A stretch of DNA of 64,000 nucleotides from positions 62,001-126,000 of the forward strand of contig JAUHWG010000001.1 of assembly GCA_030424595.1 (NCBI GenBank). The letters run 5' to 3'. This DNA is from Polyangia bacterium. GTDB taxonomy: Bacteria; Myxococcota_A; Polyangia; Nannocystales; Nannocystaceae. A model generated the notes under the pieces. It ran no database searches. It was not told where the DNA came from and saw nothing but the letters and a program-made list of their open reading frames with translations. This document shows, in pieces, positions 45,850-55,022 of this stretch (position 1 is its first letter; every line of letters begins with the position of its first letter). The position numbers and the translations under genes were made by a program.

Positions 45850-47157
45850 CTACGCAGAGTCGAAGGCTCTCGCCTTGACCAGCGTCTCTAGACGCTCCTC
45901 CTCAGGATCGCTGTCGGCGACGATCCCTCCGCCTGTGCACACCTCAACGCCGTGGAGGTCGGCGACCGCTGTGCGGATCGGGATGCTCGCCGTCAGACCC
46001 TCGGGGCCGAGCACGACCAGCGCCCCGCAGTAGATCCCGCGACGATGCTCCTCGAGCGACTCGATGAGCTCGACGGTGCGTCGCTTGGGCGCGCCGGTGA
46101 TGCTCCCGCCGGGGAAGAGCGCGGCGAAGAGCGTCCCGAGGGACCACCCCCGCCGAAGACGACAGGAGACCTCCGAGATCAGGTGGTGGACCGTCGGCAG
46201 GGTGACCAGGTCGGGCGTGCGAGGCGCTCGCACCGTCCCAGGGATCGCCAGACGCCCGAGGTCATTGCGCAGGAGATCGACGATCATCAGGTGCTCGGCC
46301 CGATCCTTCGCGCTCTCGACGAGCTCCTGCGCGGCCGCCTGATCCGCGGCTTGGCTCGCGCCGCGCGGCCTCGTCCCCTTGATCGGCCAGGTCCGGAGCA
46401 CATCGCCCCCCAACTTGTCGCTCGCATCGCCGAGACGGACGTCGAGGAGGGTCTCCGGCGAGTTGGAGAGGATCCAAGCGTCTCCAGCGGCGACGAGCGC
46501 CCCCATAGACGCTGGCGTCGCCGCCCGCAGCCGAGCATAGGCGCCTGCGACCGCCCGCGCGAGGCCGCGCGCGTCGACGGGCGAGACCCTCCAGCGGCCG
46601 CGGAGCACCTGCGAGAGGTTCACCTGATAGGTGTCGCCCGCGCCGATGTGCCCGAGGATCTCCGAGACCCGAGCGCGGTGCTGCTGCGGCGAGACGACCG
46701 GCTCCAGCGGCTCCCACGGCCACCCGCGATCAAGCGGCGCCCGTCCGCTCGCCTCCAGGCGCTCGCGAAGATCGGCGGCCGCACAGGCAGCACCGTGCCA
46801 GCGCATGCGCCCCTGATCGTGCTCGACCGCCGCCCGGTAGCGACGAAAGACGAGCCCCGGCAAACGTCCAGGGAGAGTTCGCCGCCCCAGGAGCGCGTCG
46901 ACGCCGAGCTCGTAGGTCAACCAGCCGATCCAGAGATACTCGGGATCTGCCCTCCAGGCCCGGTCGACCTCCTCCAGGGCCTCGATCTCGTCGCTCTCGA
47001 TCACCCGGTCAGCGTCGACGCCGACAAACGAACGACCCGCGCCGCCGTCGAGCCAGGCGAACTCAGGCGCGCCGCTGGCCGCCAGCTCGAGGAGCGCGTC
47101 CGCCCGCGAGAAGGGGCTCCGGCGCCGACGAGGCCCCCGCTGTGCGACGAGCTCCAC
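45850..47157 (-). CDS. pabB: Aminodeoxychorismate synthase component I
   Basis: The 435-aa chorismate-utilising enzyme aminates chorismate for folate synthesis. The N-terminal domain is followed by the chorismate-binding domain with AGDTYQVNLSQVL, TWPIKGTRPRG (PIKGT favours PabB over TrpE), EHLMIVDLLRNDLG, FPGGSITGAPK and CTGGGIVADSDPEEE. The GTG at 47157 has GGGAG just upstream and lies 14 bases after the pgsA stop. The frame extends upstream into pgsA, but that part is not family-like. No PabA glutaminase is in the window. Confidence 0.9.
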   Translation of the reverse strand: MELVAQRGPRRRRSPFSRADALLELAASGAPEFAWLDGGAGRSFVGVDADRVIESDEIEALEEVDRAWRADPEYLWIGWLTYELGVDALLGRRTLPGRLPGLVFRRYRAAVEHDQGRMRWHGAACAAADLRERLEASGRAPLDRGWPWEPLEPVVSPQQHRARVSEILGHIGAGDTYQVNLSQVLRGRWRVSPVDARGLARAVAGAYARLRAATPASMGALVAAGDAWILSNSPETLLDVRLGDASDKLGGDVLRTWPIKGTRPRGASQAADQAAAQELVESAKDRAEHLMIVDLLRNDLGRLAIPGTVRAPRTPDLVTLPTVHHLISEVSCRLRRGWSLGTLFAALFPGGSITGAPKRRTVELIESLEEHRRGIYCGALVVLGPEGLTASIPIRTAVADLHGVEVCTGGGIVADSDPEEERLETLVKARAFDSA

Positions 47158-47171
47158 CGCGCTCCCTCTCC

Positions 47172-47771
47172 CTACTCGCCGCGCTGCTCGCCGAGCGCCC
47201 GGCCAAAGCCGATCGTGTACTGCACCGCGGAGACCAGCGAGGCGACGATCGAGATGCCGAGCGTCAGGATCCCGACCGTGTGGAAGTCGAGATAGTCGGT
47301 GGTGCCGACCATCCGGTAGGGATAGTGGACCAAGAGGAAGCAGATCCCGACGAGCTGGAAGACCGTCTTCGCCTTGCCCCCCGCTCCGGCGGCGATCACC
47401 ACTCCCGAGTTCGAGGCCAGCGTCCGCAGGCCCTGGATATAGAAGTCTCGGGTGAGGAGGATGACGACCATCCACGCCGGCACCCGGCCGTCGGCGACGA
47501 GATAGATCAGCAGCGCCGCGACCATGATCTTGTCGGCCAGGGGGTCGACGAACTTGCCGAAGACCGTCACCAGCCCGCTCCTGCGGGCGAGCCAGCCGTC
47601 GACCAGATCGAGCACCGAGGCGAGCATGAAGATCAGCATCGCGTACACGCACATGTACGGATCGGTCTTGTCGATCAGCATGAGCACCGGCGGGATCAAG
47701 AAGACCCTGCCGATCGTGATCATGTTGGGAGCGTTCATGACCTCCCGCTTAAATCGTTGATAGCGCGTCAC
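47172..47771 (-). CDS. pgsA: CDP-diacylglycerol-glycerol-3-phosphate 3-phosphatidyltransferase
   Basis: The 199-aa membrane enzyme makes phosphatidylglycerol phosphate. The CDP-alcohol phosphotransferase motif is complete: DLVDGWLARRSG followed by GKFVDPLADK. About five hydrophobic helices are visible, and the opening NAPNMITIGRVFLIPPV is typical. The GTG at 47771 overlaps the stop of the upstream gene as GTGA. A later ATG at residue 12 (MNAPN) is an alternative that aligns better with the usual family start. Confidence 0.95.
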   Translation of the reverse strand: MTRYQRFKREVMNAPNMITIGRVFLIPPVLMLIDKTDPYMCVYAMLIFMLASVLDLVDGWLARRSGLVTVFGKFVDPLADKIMVAALLIYLVADGRVPAWMVVILLTRDFYIQGLRTLASNSGVVIAAGAGGKAKTVFQLVGICFLLVHYPYRMVGTTDYLDFHTVGILTLGISIVASLVSAVQYTIGFGRALGEQRGE

Positions 47772-48418
47772 GGGGCGGCACCCTCAGGGGAATTCCCGAC
47801 CGCGAGATCGAGGAGGATCGCCCCCTCGCCTTCGCAGCGCAGATAGGGCAGCCCTGGCTCGGCGACGGCGATGACGTCCCCTATCCAGCCGATGAGCGCA
47901 GACGGGATGACCCGCTGCACCCGCTGCGGCGAGACCTTCACCGCGACCAGATCGCCGGCGCAACGCAGGGCGATGAGGCCGTCACCGGAGACCCGGACGA
48001 AGAGCTCGCCCTCGCCGTCGGCGCCCCGCGATCCGGGCATCACCCCGACCTCCCAGTGGAGCGACGGATCGGCGACCCACAGCGCGTCCTCGCGGAAGAA
48101 GCAGCGATCGCGGCGGAGGCGGACGATGTGGAAGCGCCCATCACCGCGGGCGAAGACGACCTTGCCGCGACCGTCGACGATCGCCAGCGGACCGTCCCCA
48201 GGCTCCGCCCCTCCAGGCAAGCGCCGCGGCAGCGGACGGACACGGAGACCGTCGCCGATGAGGCTCACCGCCTGGACCCGGACCAACATCGACGGATCGA
48301 CCTCGACCACCAGGTGACCGCCGCCCAAGAGGGCGATCGACGCCGACGGGTGATTCTCGAGGAGGCGCTCGACGGCCAGCTCGGTGAGTCCGGCGATGTC
48401 GGGCTCGGCGTAGCGCAC
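47768..48418 (-). CDS. AIM24-like beta-rich protein
   Basis: The 216-aa product is strand-rich with the AIM24/TerD-like pattern: ERLLENHPSASIALLGGGHL early, DRCFFREDALWVADPSLHWEVG in the middle and LFVRVSGDGLIALRCAGDLVAVKV later. The FFREDALW block resembles the AIM24 FVREDAL motif. The function of bacterial AIM24 proteins is unknown. The start is a GTG at 48418. The stop overlaps pgsA by GTGA, so the two are coupled. Confidence 0.72.
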   Translation of the reverse strand: MRYAEPDIAGLTELAVERLLENHPSASIALLGGGHLVVEVDPSMLVRVQAVSLIGDGLRVRPLPRRLPGGAEPGDGPLAIVDGRGKVVFARGDGRFHIVRLRRDRCFFREDALWVADPSLHWEVGVMPGSRGADGEGELFVRVSGDGLIALRCAGDLVAVKVSPQRVQRVIPSALIGWIGDVIAVAEPGLPYLRCEGEGAILLDLAVGNSPEGAAP

Positions 48419-48503
48419 GGTTGACGGAGCCTACCGCGAACACGCCGACCCCTCTACACCCATGCGTCGAAAAACCGCCGAGGTCACCAGCGGATGACAG
48501 GGC

Positions 48504-49271
48504 TCACTCGACGATCTGCCGCGTCATCCGCGTCCCGCCCTCACCGGCGCTCTGGAGGAGCCGCTCGTAGCCGTAGTAGCGGCGGAGCACGGCGCGGACG
48601 TAGGCCCGCACGCCTGGGTAGGAGGGCACCCCCCCGTGCTTTTGGACCGCACCGGCCCCCGCAAAGTAGGCCGCGAGGACCAGCACCAGATCGCCATTAA
48701 AACGGTTGGCGAGGAGACGGAGGAACCTCGCGCCGCCGTAGATGTTCTGCCTCGGATCGAAGGGTCGCTGGACCCCGAGGAAACGGGCTGTGGCCGGCAT
48801 CAGCTGGGTCAGGCCGATCGCGCCTGCGCCCGAGACAGCCTGCGGCCGAAAGCGGCTCTCTGTGTGGATCAGCGCCCGCAGGAGCGCCTCCGGCAGCTGG
48901 TAGAGCTGGGCTGCGCCGCGGATGTGCCGCTGATATCGGCGCATCCGCTCGTCGTCGAGGGGATAGACGTCCGCCTCCCCCGCGGGCTCGTATCGCTGGC
49001 GCCGTCCGGAGGTCTCCCAGCTCGCCCCCCCTCCGGCCACCGCGATCGTGTGGATTACGCCGTCTGCGTCGGTGTAGCGGGTGTAGGTCGGTGATCCTGC
49101 GCGGACGTCAGCGCTGACCATCGACACCAGCGCGAGCCCGACGAGCCCCCCACGCAGGGCCGCTCGGAGCCGACGTCGTAGCCGACGCCGCAGCCAAGGC
49201 GACGAGCCCCTCGCGAGGCCCTCTCTTGGCCCCCTCACGGGTGCTCCCGTCGTCCTGGTCATGCCGCCCAT
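48504..49271 (-). CDS. Lytic transglycosylase (SLT domain)
   Basis: The 255-aa product has a very Arg-rich N-terminus and a hydrophobic signal segment (GGLVGLALVSMVSADVRA). A DUF4124-like stretch (YTRYTDADGVIHTI) is followed by an SLT domain: ALIHTESRFRPQAVSGAGA with the catalytic Glu, IGLTQLMPATARFLGV, NIYGGARFLR and AAYFAGAGAVQKHGG. It would cleave peptidoglycan glycan strands in the periplasm. Starts at 49271 and 49262 are both possible. It diverges from nadB with 76 bases between. Confidence 0.9.
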   Translation of the reverse strand: MGGMTRTTGAPVRGPREGLARGSSPWLRRRLRRRLRAALRGGLVGLALVSMVSADVRAGSPTYTRYTDADGVIHTIAVAGGGASWETSGRRQRYEPAGEADVYPLDDERMRRYQRHIRGAAQLYQLPEALLRALIHTESRFRPQAVSGAGAIGLTQLMPATARFLGVQRPFDPRQNIYGGARFLRLLANRFNGDLVLVLAAYFAGAGAVQKHGGVPSYPGVRAYVRAVLRRYYGYERLLQSAGEGGTRMTRQIVE

Positions 49272-49347
49272 GGTCGCGAGGAGGATAGCAGCGCCCCCAC
49301 AGGGCTATCGCCGGCGATCTTCGCCTGCTAGTGTGCGACTTCATCCT

Positions 49348-50961
49348 ATGCCCAGCGCGACGACGGTCCACCACAGCGGCACCCTGGTGATCGGGAGCGG
49401 CCTCGCCGGCCTCTTCTTCGCCCTCGAGGTGGCCGAGCGCGGACCGGTCACGGTCCTGACCAAGCACCGGCGCGAGTCGAGCAACACCAACTGGGCGCAG
49501 GGGGGGATCTCTGCCGTCTTCTCCGGGGTCGACTCGACCGCCTCCCACGTCGAAGACACCCTCCGGGTCGGCGCCGGCCTCTGCGACCGGGCCATGGTCG
49601 AGCACGCCGTCGAGCGCGGTCCCGCCCTCGTCCGCCGCCTCGTCGACACCTACGGCGTCCGCCTCGACACCGAGGGCGATCGCCAGGGCGCCCCCTTCGT
49701 TCTCGGCCGCGAGGGCGGGCACTCCCACCGCCGCGTCGTCCATCACCGTGACACCACCGGCGCCGAGGTCCAGCGAGCGCTCGTCGCCGCTGCCCTCGCC
49801 CACCCCAACATCAAGCTCATCGAGCACTACACGGTGATCGATCTCCTGAGCTGGGCGAAGGTCGACGGGACCAAGGGTTGCTTCGGCGTCTACGCCCTCA
49901 ACAACCGCAGCGGTCAGGTCGAGGCCTTCGTCTCGCCGGTCACCGTCCTCGCCACCGGCGGCGCCGGCCGGGTCTACCGCTACACCTCGAACCCCGACGT
50001 CGCCACCGGCGACGGTGTGGCGATGGCCTACCGGATAGGCGCCCCCGTCGCGAACCTCGAGTTCATGCAGTTCCACCCGACCTGCCTCTACCACCCCGAG
50101 GCCAACACCTTCCTGATCTCGGAGGCGTTGCGGGGCGAGGGGGGGATCCTGCGCCGGATCGACGGCAGCGATCTGATGAAGGGGCGACACCCCCGGGGCT
50201 CGCTCGCCCCCCGCGACGTCGTCGCCCGCGAGATCGACGCGGAGCTCAAGCGCTCGGGCGAGCGCTGCGTGCTCCTCGACATGACCCACCTCGACGGAGA
50301 GTTCCTCCGCAAGCGCTTCCCGGCGATCCATAGCCGCTGCCTCGCCCTCGGGATCGACATCGCCCGCGACCCGATCCCGGTGGTCCCGGCCGCCCACTAC
50401 ATGTGCGGGGGCGTCGTCATCGACCAGGTCGGCCGGACGCCGATCCCTGGCCTTATGGCGATCGGCGAGGTGGCGATGAGCGGCCTCCACGGCGCCTGCC
50501 GCCTGGCCTCGAACTCCCTCCTCGAAGCGGTGGTCCTCGCCGACGGCGCGGCGAAGGCCTGCGCCGACTTCGGCCGCGCCCCGCCGAACAAGGTCGACCC
50601 CTGGAACGAAGGCGCGGCCGTGCCCTCGGACGAGGCCGTCATGATCAGCGCCAACTGGGAGGAGGTGCGGGCGCTGATGTGGAACTTCGTCGGCATCGTC
50701 CGCTCGAACAAGCGCCTCGAGCGAGCCCTCCGCCGGATCACCCTGATCAACGAGGAGATCGTCGAGTACTACTGGCGCTTCTTGGTCACCCGCGACATCG
50801 TCGAGCTGCGCAACATCTCGCTGTGCGGCCACCTGATCATCGAGTGCGCGCGCCGGCGTCACGAGTCCCGCGGGCTCCACTACACGCTCGACTATCCGAG
50901 CACCGACGCCGCCCTCGCCCACGACACCTTGATCGACAAGAGCTGCGGCCCCCAGACATGA
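49348..50961 (+). CDS. nadB: L-aspartate oxidase
   Basis: The 537-aa FAD enzyme oxidises aspartate to iminoaspartate for NAD synthesis. The FAD-binding start is TLVIGSGLAGLFFALEVAE; SSNTNWAQGGIS, GGHSHRRVVHHRDTTG, VLATGGAG, EFMQFHPTCLY and AAHYMCGGV are all present. RLASNSLLEAVV and the helical C-terminal domain follow. The length is normal. NadA and NadC are not in this window. The ATG at 49348 is chosen because the protein family starts there. It overlaps the next gene by ATGA. Confidence 0.96.
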   Translation: MPSATTVHHSGTLVIGSGLAGLFFALEVAERGPVTVLTKHRRESSNTNWAQGGISAVFSGVDSTASHVEDTLRVGAGLCDRAMVEHAVERGPALVRRLVDTYGVRLDTEGDRQGAPFVLGREGGHSHRRVVHHRDTTGAEVQRALVAAALAHPNIKLIEHYTVIDLLSWAKVDGTKGCFGVYALNNRSGQVEAFVSPVTVLATGGAGRVYRYTSNPDVATGDGVAMAYRIGAPVANLEFMQFHPTCLYHPEANTFLISEALRGEGGILRRIDGSDLMKGRHPRGSLAPRDVVAREIDAELKRSGERCVLLDMTHLDGEFLRKRFPAIHSRCLALGIDIARDPIPVVPAAHYMCGGVVIDQVGRTPIPGLMAIGEVAMSGLHGACRLASNSLLEAVVLADGAAKACADFGRAPPNKVDPWNEGAAVPSDEAVMISANWEEVRALMWNFVGIVRSNKRLERALRRITLINEEIVEYYWRFLVTRDIVELRNISLCGHLIIECARRRHESRGLHYTLDYPSTDAALAHDTLIDKSCGPQT

Positions 50962-51608
50962 ACGCCCACAGGGTCATCCTCGCGCTGGCGACGGCGCTCA
51001 CGCTCGCGCCCGCCTGCGCCTCGCGGACGATCCGCTCGCCCGAGTCCCTGCGAGCGGCCTACGCCGACGCCCTGGAGCGCGACGATCCCAAGGCCGCCTA
51101 CGCGCTGCTCTCCCCCGAGCTCCAGGCCAAGACCAGCCCCGAGGAGTTCGAGGCGCGATGGCTCGCCGAAGCCGCTGACCACGAGGCCGCCGCCGCCGAT
51201 CTCGAAGCGTTGAGCCCCGAGCGCAGCGCCCCCCTGCTCCGCGGCACGACCGTCCACGGCAACGGGGCGATCCTCGCGTGGAGCGGCAGCAGCGGCGAGT
51301 ACCAGGTGACCGCGGGGCTCCCGGGCACAGCCGACATCTCGACCCCCGCCCAGGCCCTTCGCGCGTTCATCGCGGCGATCCGCTCCGCCGATCTCGTCGC
51401 CCTTGAGGCGGTGCTCAGCGAGGAGCTCCGCGCTCGGATCAGCGATGAGTGGGAGGCTCGAGCCGACGCGATCGAGGAGCGCCTCGCCGTCCCCGGCTCC
51501 ATCGAGCTCAGCGCCGACAGCCAGCAGGCCCTCCTCCGCTACGACCGAGGGCGCTCTATCGCCCTCGTCCAGAGCCCGGGCGGCTGGCAGATCACCTCGC
51601 TGCAATAA
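50958..51608 (+). CDS. Lipoprotein with two similar helix-rich repeats
   Basis: The 216-aa product has a lipoprotein-type signal (LATALTLAPAC) and two related units. The first begins SPESLRAAYADALERDDPKA and the second TPAQALRAFIAAIRSADLVA. Each is followed by an ELQAKTS/ELRARIS-type turn and a beta part. The layout resembles NTF2-like lumenal domains (DUF4878-type) in duplicate, probably for ligand or lipid binding in the periplasm. The start overlaps the nadB stop, which is a curious coupling for a lipoprotein. Confidence 0.7.
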   Translation: MNAHRVILALATALTLAPACASRTIRSPESLRAAYADALERDDPKAAYALLSPELQAKTSPEEFEARWLAEAADHEAAAADLEALSPERSAPLLRGTTVHGNGAILAWSGSSGEYQVTAGLPGTADISTPAQALRAFIAAIRSADLVALEAVLSEELRARISDEWEARADAIEERLAVPGSIELSADSQQALLRYDRGRSIALVQSPGGWQITSLQ

Positions 51609-51793
51609 CGGCGTCTCGTGAGCTTTCACCGAGGGATGGCCGCAGGTGCGGACCTAGCGCATTCCCCTCAGGCTGGTATCCCACGGGACGAAGCGCGCGC
51701 TGTGGTCGGCTGAGCCCGACCTGTGGCCCGATGCTCGAAACGGCGCTTTCAACGCCAGAGGAGCGCGCTTCTCACCGCCCGCGACGGACGACA

Positions 51794-51822
51794 TTGCTCA
51801 TCGTCGGCGAAGCGGTCAAAAT
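51794..51822 (+). promoter_or_regulatory. Candidate promoter for cdnL
   Basis: TTGCTC (51794-51799) and CAAAAT (51817-51822) are 17 bases apart, about 34 bases before the cdnL ATG. The surrounding 247-base gap has no other recognisable signal. Confidence 0.35.
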
Positions 51823-51855
51823 AGCGCGCAGCCTATTCGCTGGAGGAATTGCTCG

Positions 51856-52344
<489 letters not shown>

Positions 52345-52357
52345 AGTCCGGTGCACC

Positions 52358-52885
52358 GTGGCTAGCGACTCGACCGAGTACACAGACATCCAGATCTGCA
52401 CCCTCCCCTGGGATCAAGTCGAGTGCGACGCGTTCGTCTGCCCGACCAACTCCGAGGGGATCATGAGCCACTTCCCGGCCTCGAAGATCCGCGATCTCGC
52501 GGGGCCCGGCGTCGAGGAGCAGGTCAAGCCCCACACCCCCCTCGCGATCGGTGCGGCCGTGGTCACCGGCGCAGGGCGCATGCGCGCACGCCACCTGATC
52601 CACGTGCCGAACACCCTCAAGCCGGGCGGCAAGGTCCAGGTCGAGGACGTCCTGCGCGCGACCTCGGTCGTGATCGTCGCAGCCCGGGCGAAGGGCCTCT
52701 CGACCCTGGCGATCCCGCTCATGGGCGCCTTCGAGAGCGGGATTCCGGCGGAAGAGGCCGCCCGCGCGATCCACAGCGAGTTCAAGTCGTATCGCGGTGA
52801 TCGCCCCCTCAAGATCCTGCTGATGGCCCGGGACACCACCGACGTCGAGGTCTTTGAGGTCGCCATCGACGGTGGCCCGGCGTAG
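52358..52885 (+). CDS. Macrodomain protein
   Basis: The 175-aa product has the macrodomain pattern: VECDAFVCPTNSEGIM at the ligand loop, GPGVEEQV, IGAAVVTGAGRMRARHLIHV and LAIPLMGAFESGIPAEEAARAI. Macrodomains bind or hydrolyse ADP-ribose derivatives. The usual NxAN loop is changed to PTNSEG, so binding may differ. The GTG start is 13 bases after the cdnL stop with only a weak ribosome binding site. Co-transcription with cdnL is likely. Confidence 0.85.
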   Translation: MASDSTEYTDIQICTLPWDQVECDAFVCPTNSEGIMSHFPASKIRDLAGPGVEEQVKPHTPLAIGAAVVTGAGRMRARHLIHVPNTLKPGGKVQVEDVLRATSVVIVAARAKGLSTLAIPLMGAFESGIPAEEAARAIHSEFKSYRGDRPLKILLMARDTTDVEVFEVAIDGGPA

Positions 52886-52966
52886 CCCCAGGGCTGCGCC
52901 GTGGACTCGGTCCGCCCCGACGACTGGCCCCACGACTGGCCCGACGAATAGAGTCTCGAGCTTCGC

Positions 52967-53362
52967 GTGCAGAACCTCGCCCCGCTCCTCGCGGTCCTCA
53001 TCGCCGGAGGCCTCCTCTGGCTGGCGAAGCGCTCGAACGTCGGGCCGAGCGTCGGCGCTCCAGGTCCCTCACCGCTTGTCCGCCTCTCCCCGACCCGCGG
53101 AGGAGAGGACCGCGGAGGAGAGGACCGCGCCGCACGCTGGGGCGCGCTCCGGCTTATCTTCGTAGGCGCGCTGCTCGGGCTCGGAGCGGTCATCGCCCTG
53201 CCCTGGATCGCGGCCTCCGGCTCGCCGAGCTGCGTCACAGCCCGCGCCGGCGAGGCCTGCGTCGACGGCGAGCCGGTGAGCCCGCTGCCCTGGCTCTTCG
53301 TCGCCAGCGCCGCGCTGCCCCTCATTCTCCTCGTCGCAGGGGATCTGCGACGGCTCCGCTAG
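52967..53362 (+). CDS. Small membrane protein of unknown function
   Basis: The 131-aa product has three hydrophobic helices (LLAVLIAGGLLWLA; LRLIFVGALLGLGAVIALPW; LPWLFVASAALPLILLVAG). A charged insert contains a direct repeat, GGEDRGGEDR (a 15-base tandem in the DNA at about 53098-53127). A short loop has two Cys (SCVTARAGEAC) between helices two and three, perhaps disulphide-bonded outside. The start is a GTG. No family is recognised. Confidence 0.6.
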   Translation: MQNLAPLLAVLIAGGLLWLAKRSNVGPSVGAPGPSPLVRLSPTRGGEDRGGEDRAARWGALRLIFVGALLGLGAVIALPWIAASGSPSCVTARAGEACVDGEPVSPLPWLFVASAALPLILLVAGDLRRLR

Positions 53363-53383
53363 CCCCACGCCGCACGAACATCG

Positions 53384-54667
53384 ATGCCTAGCGCGCACTC
53401 AGCTCGACGGCCCAGGCTCCTCGTCTCGCGCCCGACGCTCCTCGCCTCGACGCTCGCCTCGACGCTCGCCTGCTCGCTCGCCGGCCCCCAGGAGTCGCCG
53501 CGCATCGCCCCCGCGACGCTCTACTTCGCGCCCGGCCAGACGACGCGCACGCTGTCGATCCACAACCCGAGCGACGAGGCGCTCCCCTTGCGGAAGATCC
53601 GCCTCGACACCGCGACGCCGGACTGGGGGTCGTTCCAGCTCACCGACGAGACCCTGCCACGAGAGATCCCGGCGGGTGCAGCGGTCGAGCTTCAGCTCAG
53701 CGCCGACAGCCAACACTTCATCGGCGAGCGCCCCCACGGCGCGCCCCCACGCTACCGCCAGGGCCAAGCTCGCCTGCTCTTCGCCGCGAACGGAGATCGC
53801 TCGGTCGACCTCCGCTTTGAGCCCGCCGCCGGTGATGGCCTCTGGGTCCTGCTGACCAAGCTCGGGATCTTCGCCGCGCTCGTCGCCGCGCTCGCCCTCG
53901 TCGATCGCCGCCGAGCCCTCCTCAAGACGATCCCCTGGCTCCTCCTGCTCGTCGTCGCGACCCTCCCCTGGGGCCCCGCGCTCTGCTTTGGCAGCCTCGG
54001 CGAGCCGCTCAGCTCGAGCGCCGTCCGCCAATGCGCCGAGGGCTACGGCGGCACGGCGCTCACCCTCTCGGCGCCGACCGGCGGCCTCCTGCTCTGCTTC
54101 GCGCTGCTCCTCCTCGGGGATCTCACCCGCTGCGCCGCGACCCTTCGTGGAGCCGCCCCCGCGACCGAGCTCCGCCTGGGCCTGCGCCGCCTCCTCTGCG
54201 ATCTGGCGATGCTCCTCGCCCTCGCTCCCGCCCTGATCGGCGGCGCATCTCTCGATCCCGCGGCCCTGATCGAGCATCAGCTCGCCTCGGGCTGGGGCAT
54301 CCTCAGCCGCCCGGTGGCCGCCCTCTTGGCCTTCCTCGCGCTCCTCCAACGACCGACGAGGGTCCGCCGGATCGACCCCGAAGAGCTCGCCCTCGCCGCG
54401 CTCTACAGCCTGATATTCCTCGGAGGTTGGGCGTTGCCAGGGCCTGCAGCGGCGATCCAGCCCCTCCCCCACGGGGTCTTCCTCGCCCTCGCGCTCCTCG
54501 TCAGCCTCGCCAAGATCGCGGGGCTCGTCGTCCTCTCGCGCTTCCTCCGGAGGAGGACCGCCGAGCGACGGCAAGGGGCTCAGTCGCTCCATTGGTGGCT
54601 CCTCGGGCTCGCCGCGGCGGCGCTCCTCATCCAGGCCCTCGTCTCCACATACTCGGCGGTGGCATAG
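53384..54667 (+). CDS. Ig-like domain fused to a diverged NuoH-like membrane domain
   Basis: The 427-aa product has a signal-like N-terminus and an Ig-like domain (residues 38-140; TLYFAPGQTTRTLSIHNPSD). A multi-helix membrane part follows. The latter recalls complex I subunit H: ALIGGASLDPAALIEHQLAS, GWGILSRPVAALLAFLALLQ, then EELALAALYSLIFLGGWALPG, matching the NuoH EELVAGY and FLGGW blocks. The RxPFDxPE quinone-site motif is degraded (RRIDPEE), so electron transfer activity is doubtful. No other nuo genes are nearby. The start ATG follows the preceding gene by 21 bases. Confidence 0.5.
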   Translation: MPSAHSARRPRLLVSRPTLLASTLASTLACSLAGPQESPRIAPATLYFAPGQTTRTLSIHNPSDEALPLRKIRLDTATPDWGSFQLTDETLPREIPAGAAVELQLSADSQHFIGERPHGAPPRYRQGQARLLFAANGDRSVDLRFEPAAGDGLWVLLTKLGIFAALVAALALVDRRRALLKTIPWLLLLVVATLPWGPALCFGSLGEPLSSSAVRQCAEGYGGTALTLSAPTGGLLLCFALLLLGDLTRCAATLRGAAPATELRLGLRRLLCDLAMLLALAPALIGGASLDPAALIEHQLASGWGILSRPVAALLAFLALLQRPTRVRRIDPEELALAALYSLIFLGGWALPGPAAAIQPLPHGVFLALALLVSLAKIAGLVVLSRFLRRRTAERRQGAQSLHWWLLGLAAAALLIQALVSTYSAVA

Positions 54668-55022
54668 CCCGGCACTGACCTCTGCGGTGGAATCCCAGGC
54701 GATCCAGCCACGCTATTCGCGTAGGTTGCGCGGTCGCCTCGTCGTAGCTTTTTCACCGGCCCGGTGATAACGTTCGCCGGCGATGGCCCCCAATTGGGCC
54801 TGAGCTGCCCAACAAGGCCCCAGCGGCAACGGCCCAGCATACACGGATGGTGAAGCGGACGGTCAGCGGAGGTGTTCACGGACCCAGGGAGCCCCTCCCG
54901 CGTCCTCGTTGCGTGCGCCCTGAGACCCTCCGAGGTCGTCATCGCTCACAGCGTCGCCCACCGTTGAATCGTTCCGTCAGCGCTCCAAACCGTGCTATCG
55001 CGGAGACACGAGGGTTCTCTTG
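54668..55022. other. 355-base gap with small inverted repeats, no gene seen
   Basis: The gap holds two close palindromes: TCACCGG and CCGGTGA at 54753-54767 (preceded by TTTTT), and GGCCCCCAATTGGGCC at 54785-54800. They could be operators or fold as RNA upstream of the DUF4388 gene. No protein-like frame and no clear promoter were found. Confidence 0.4.
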
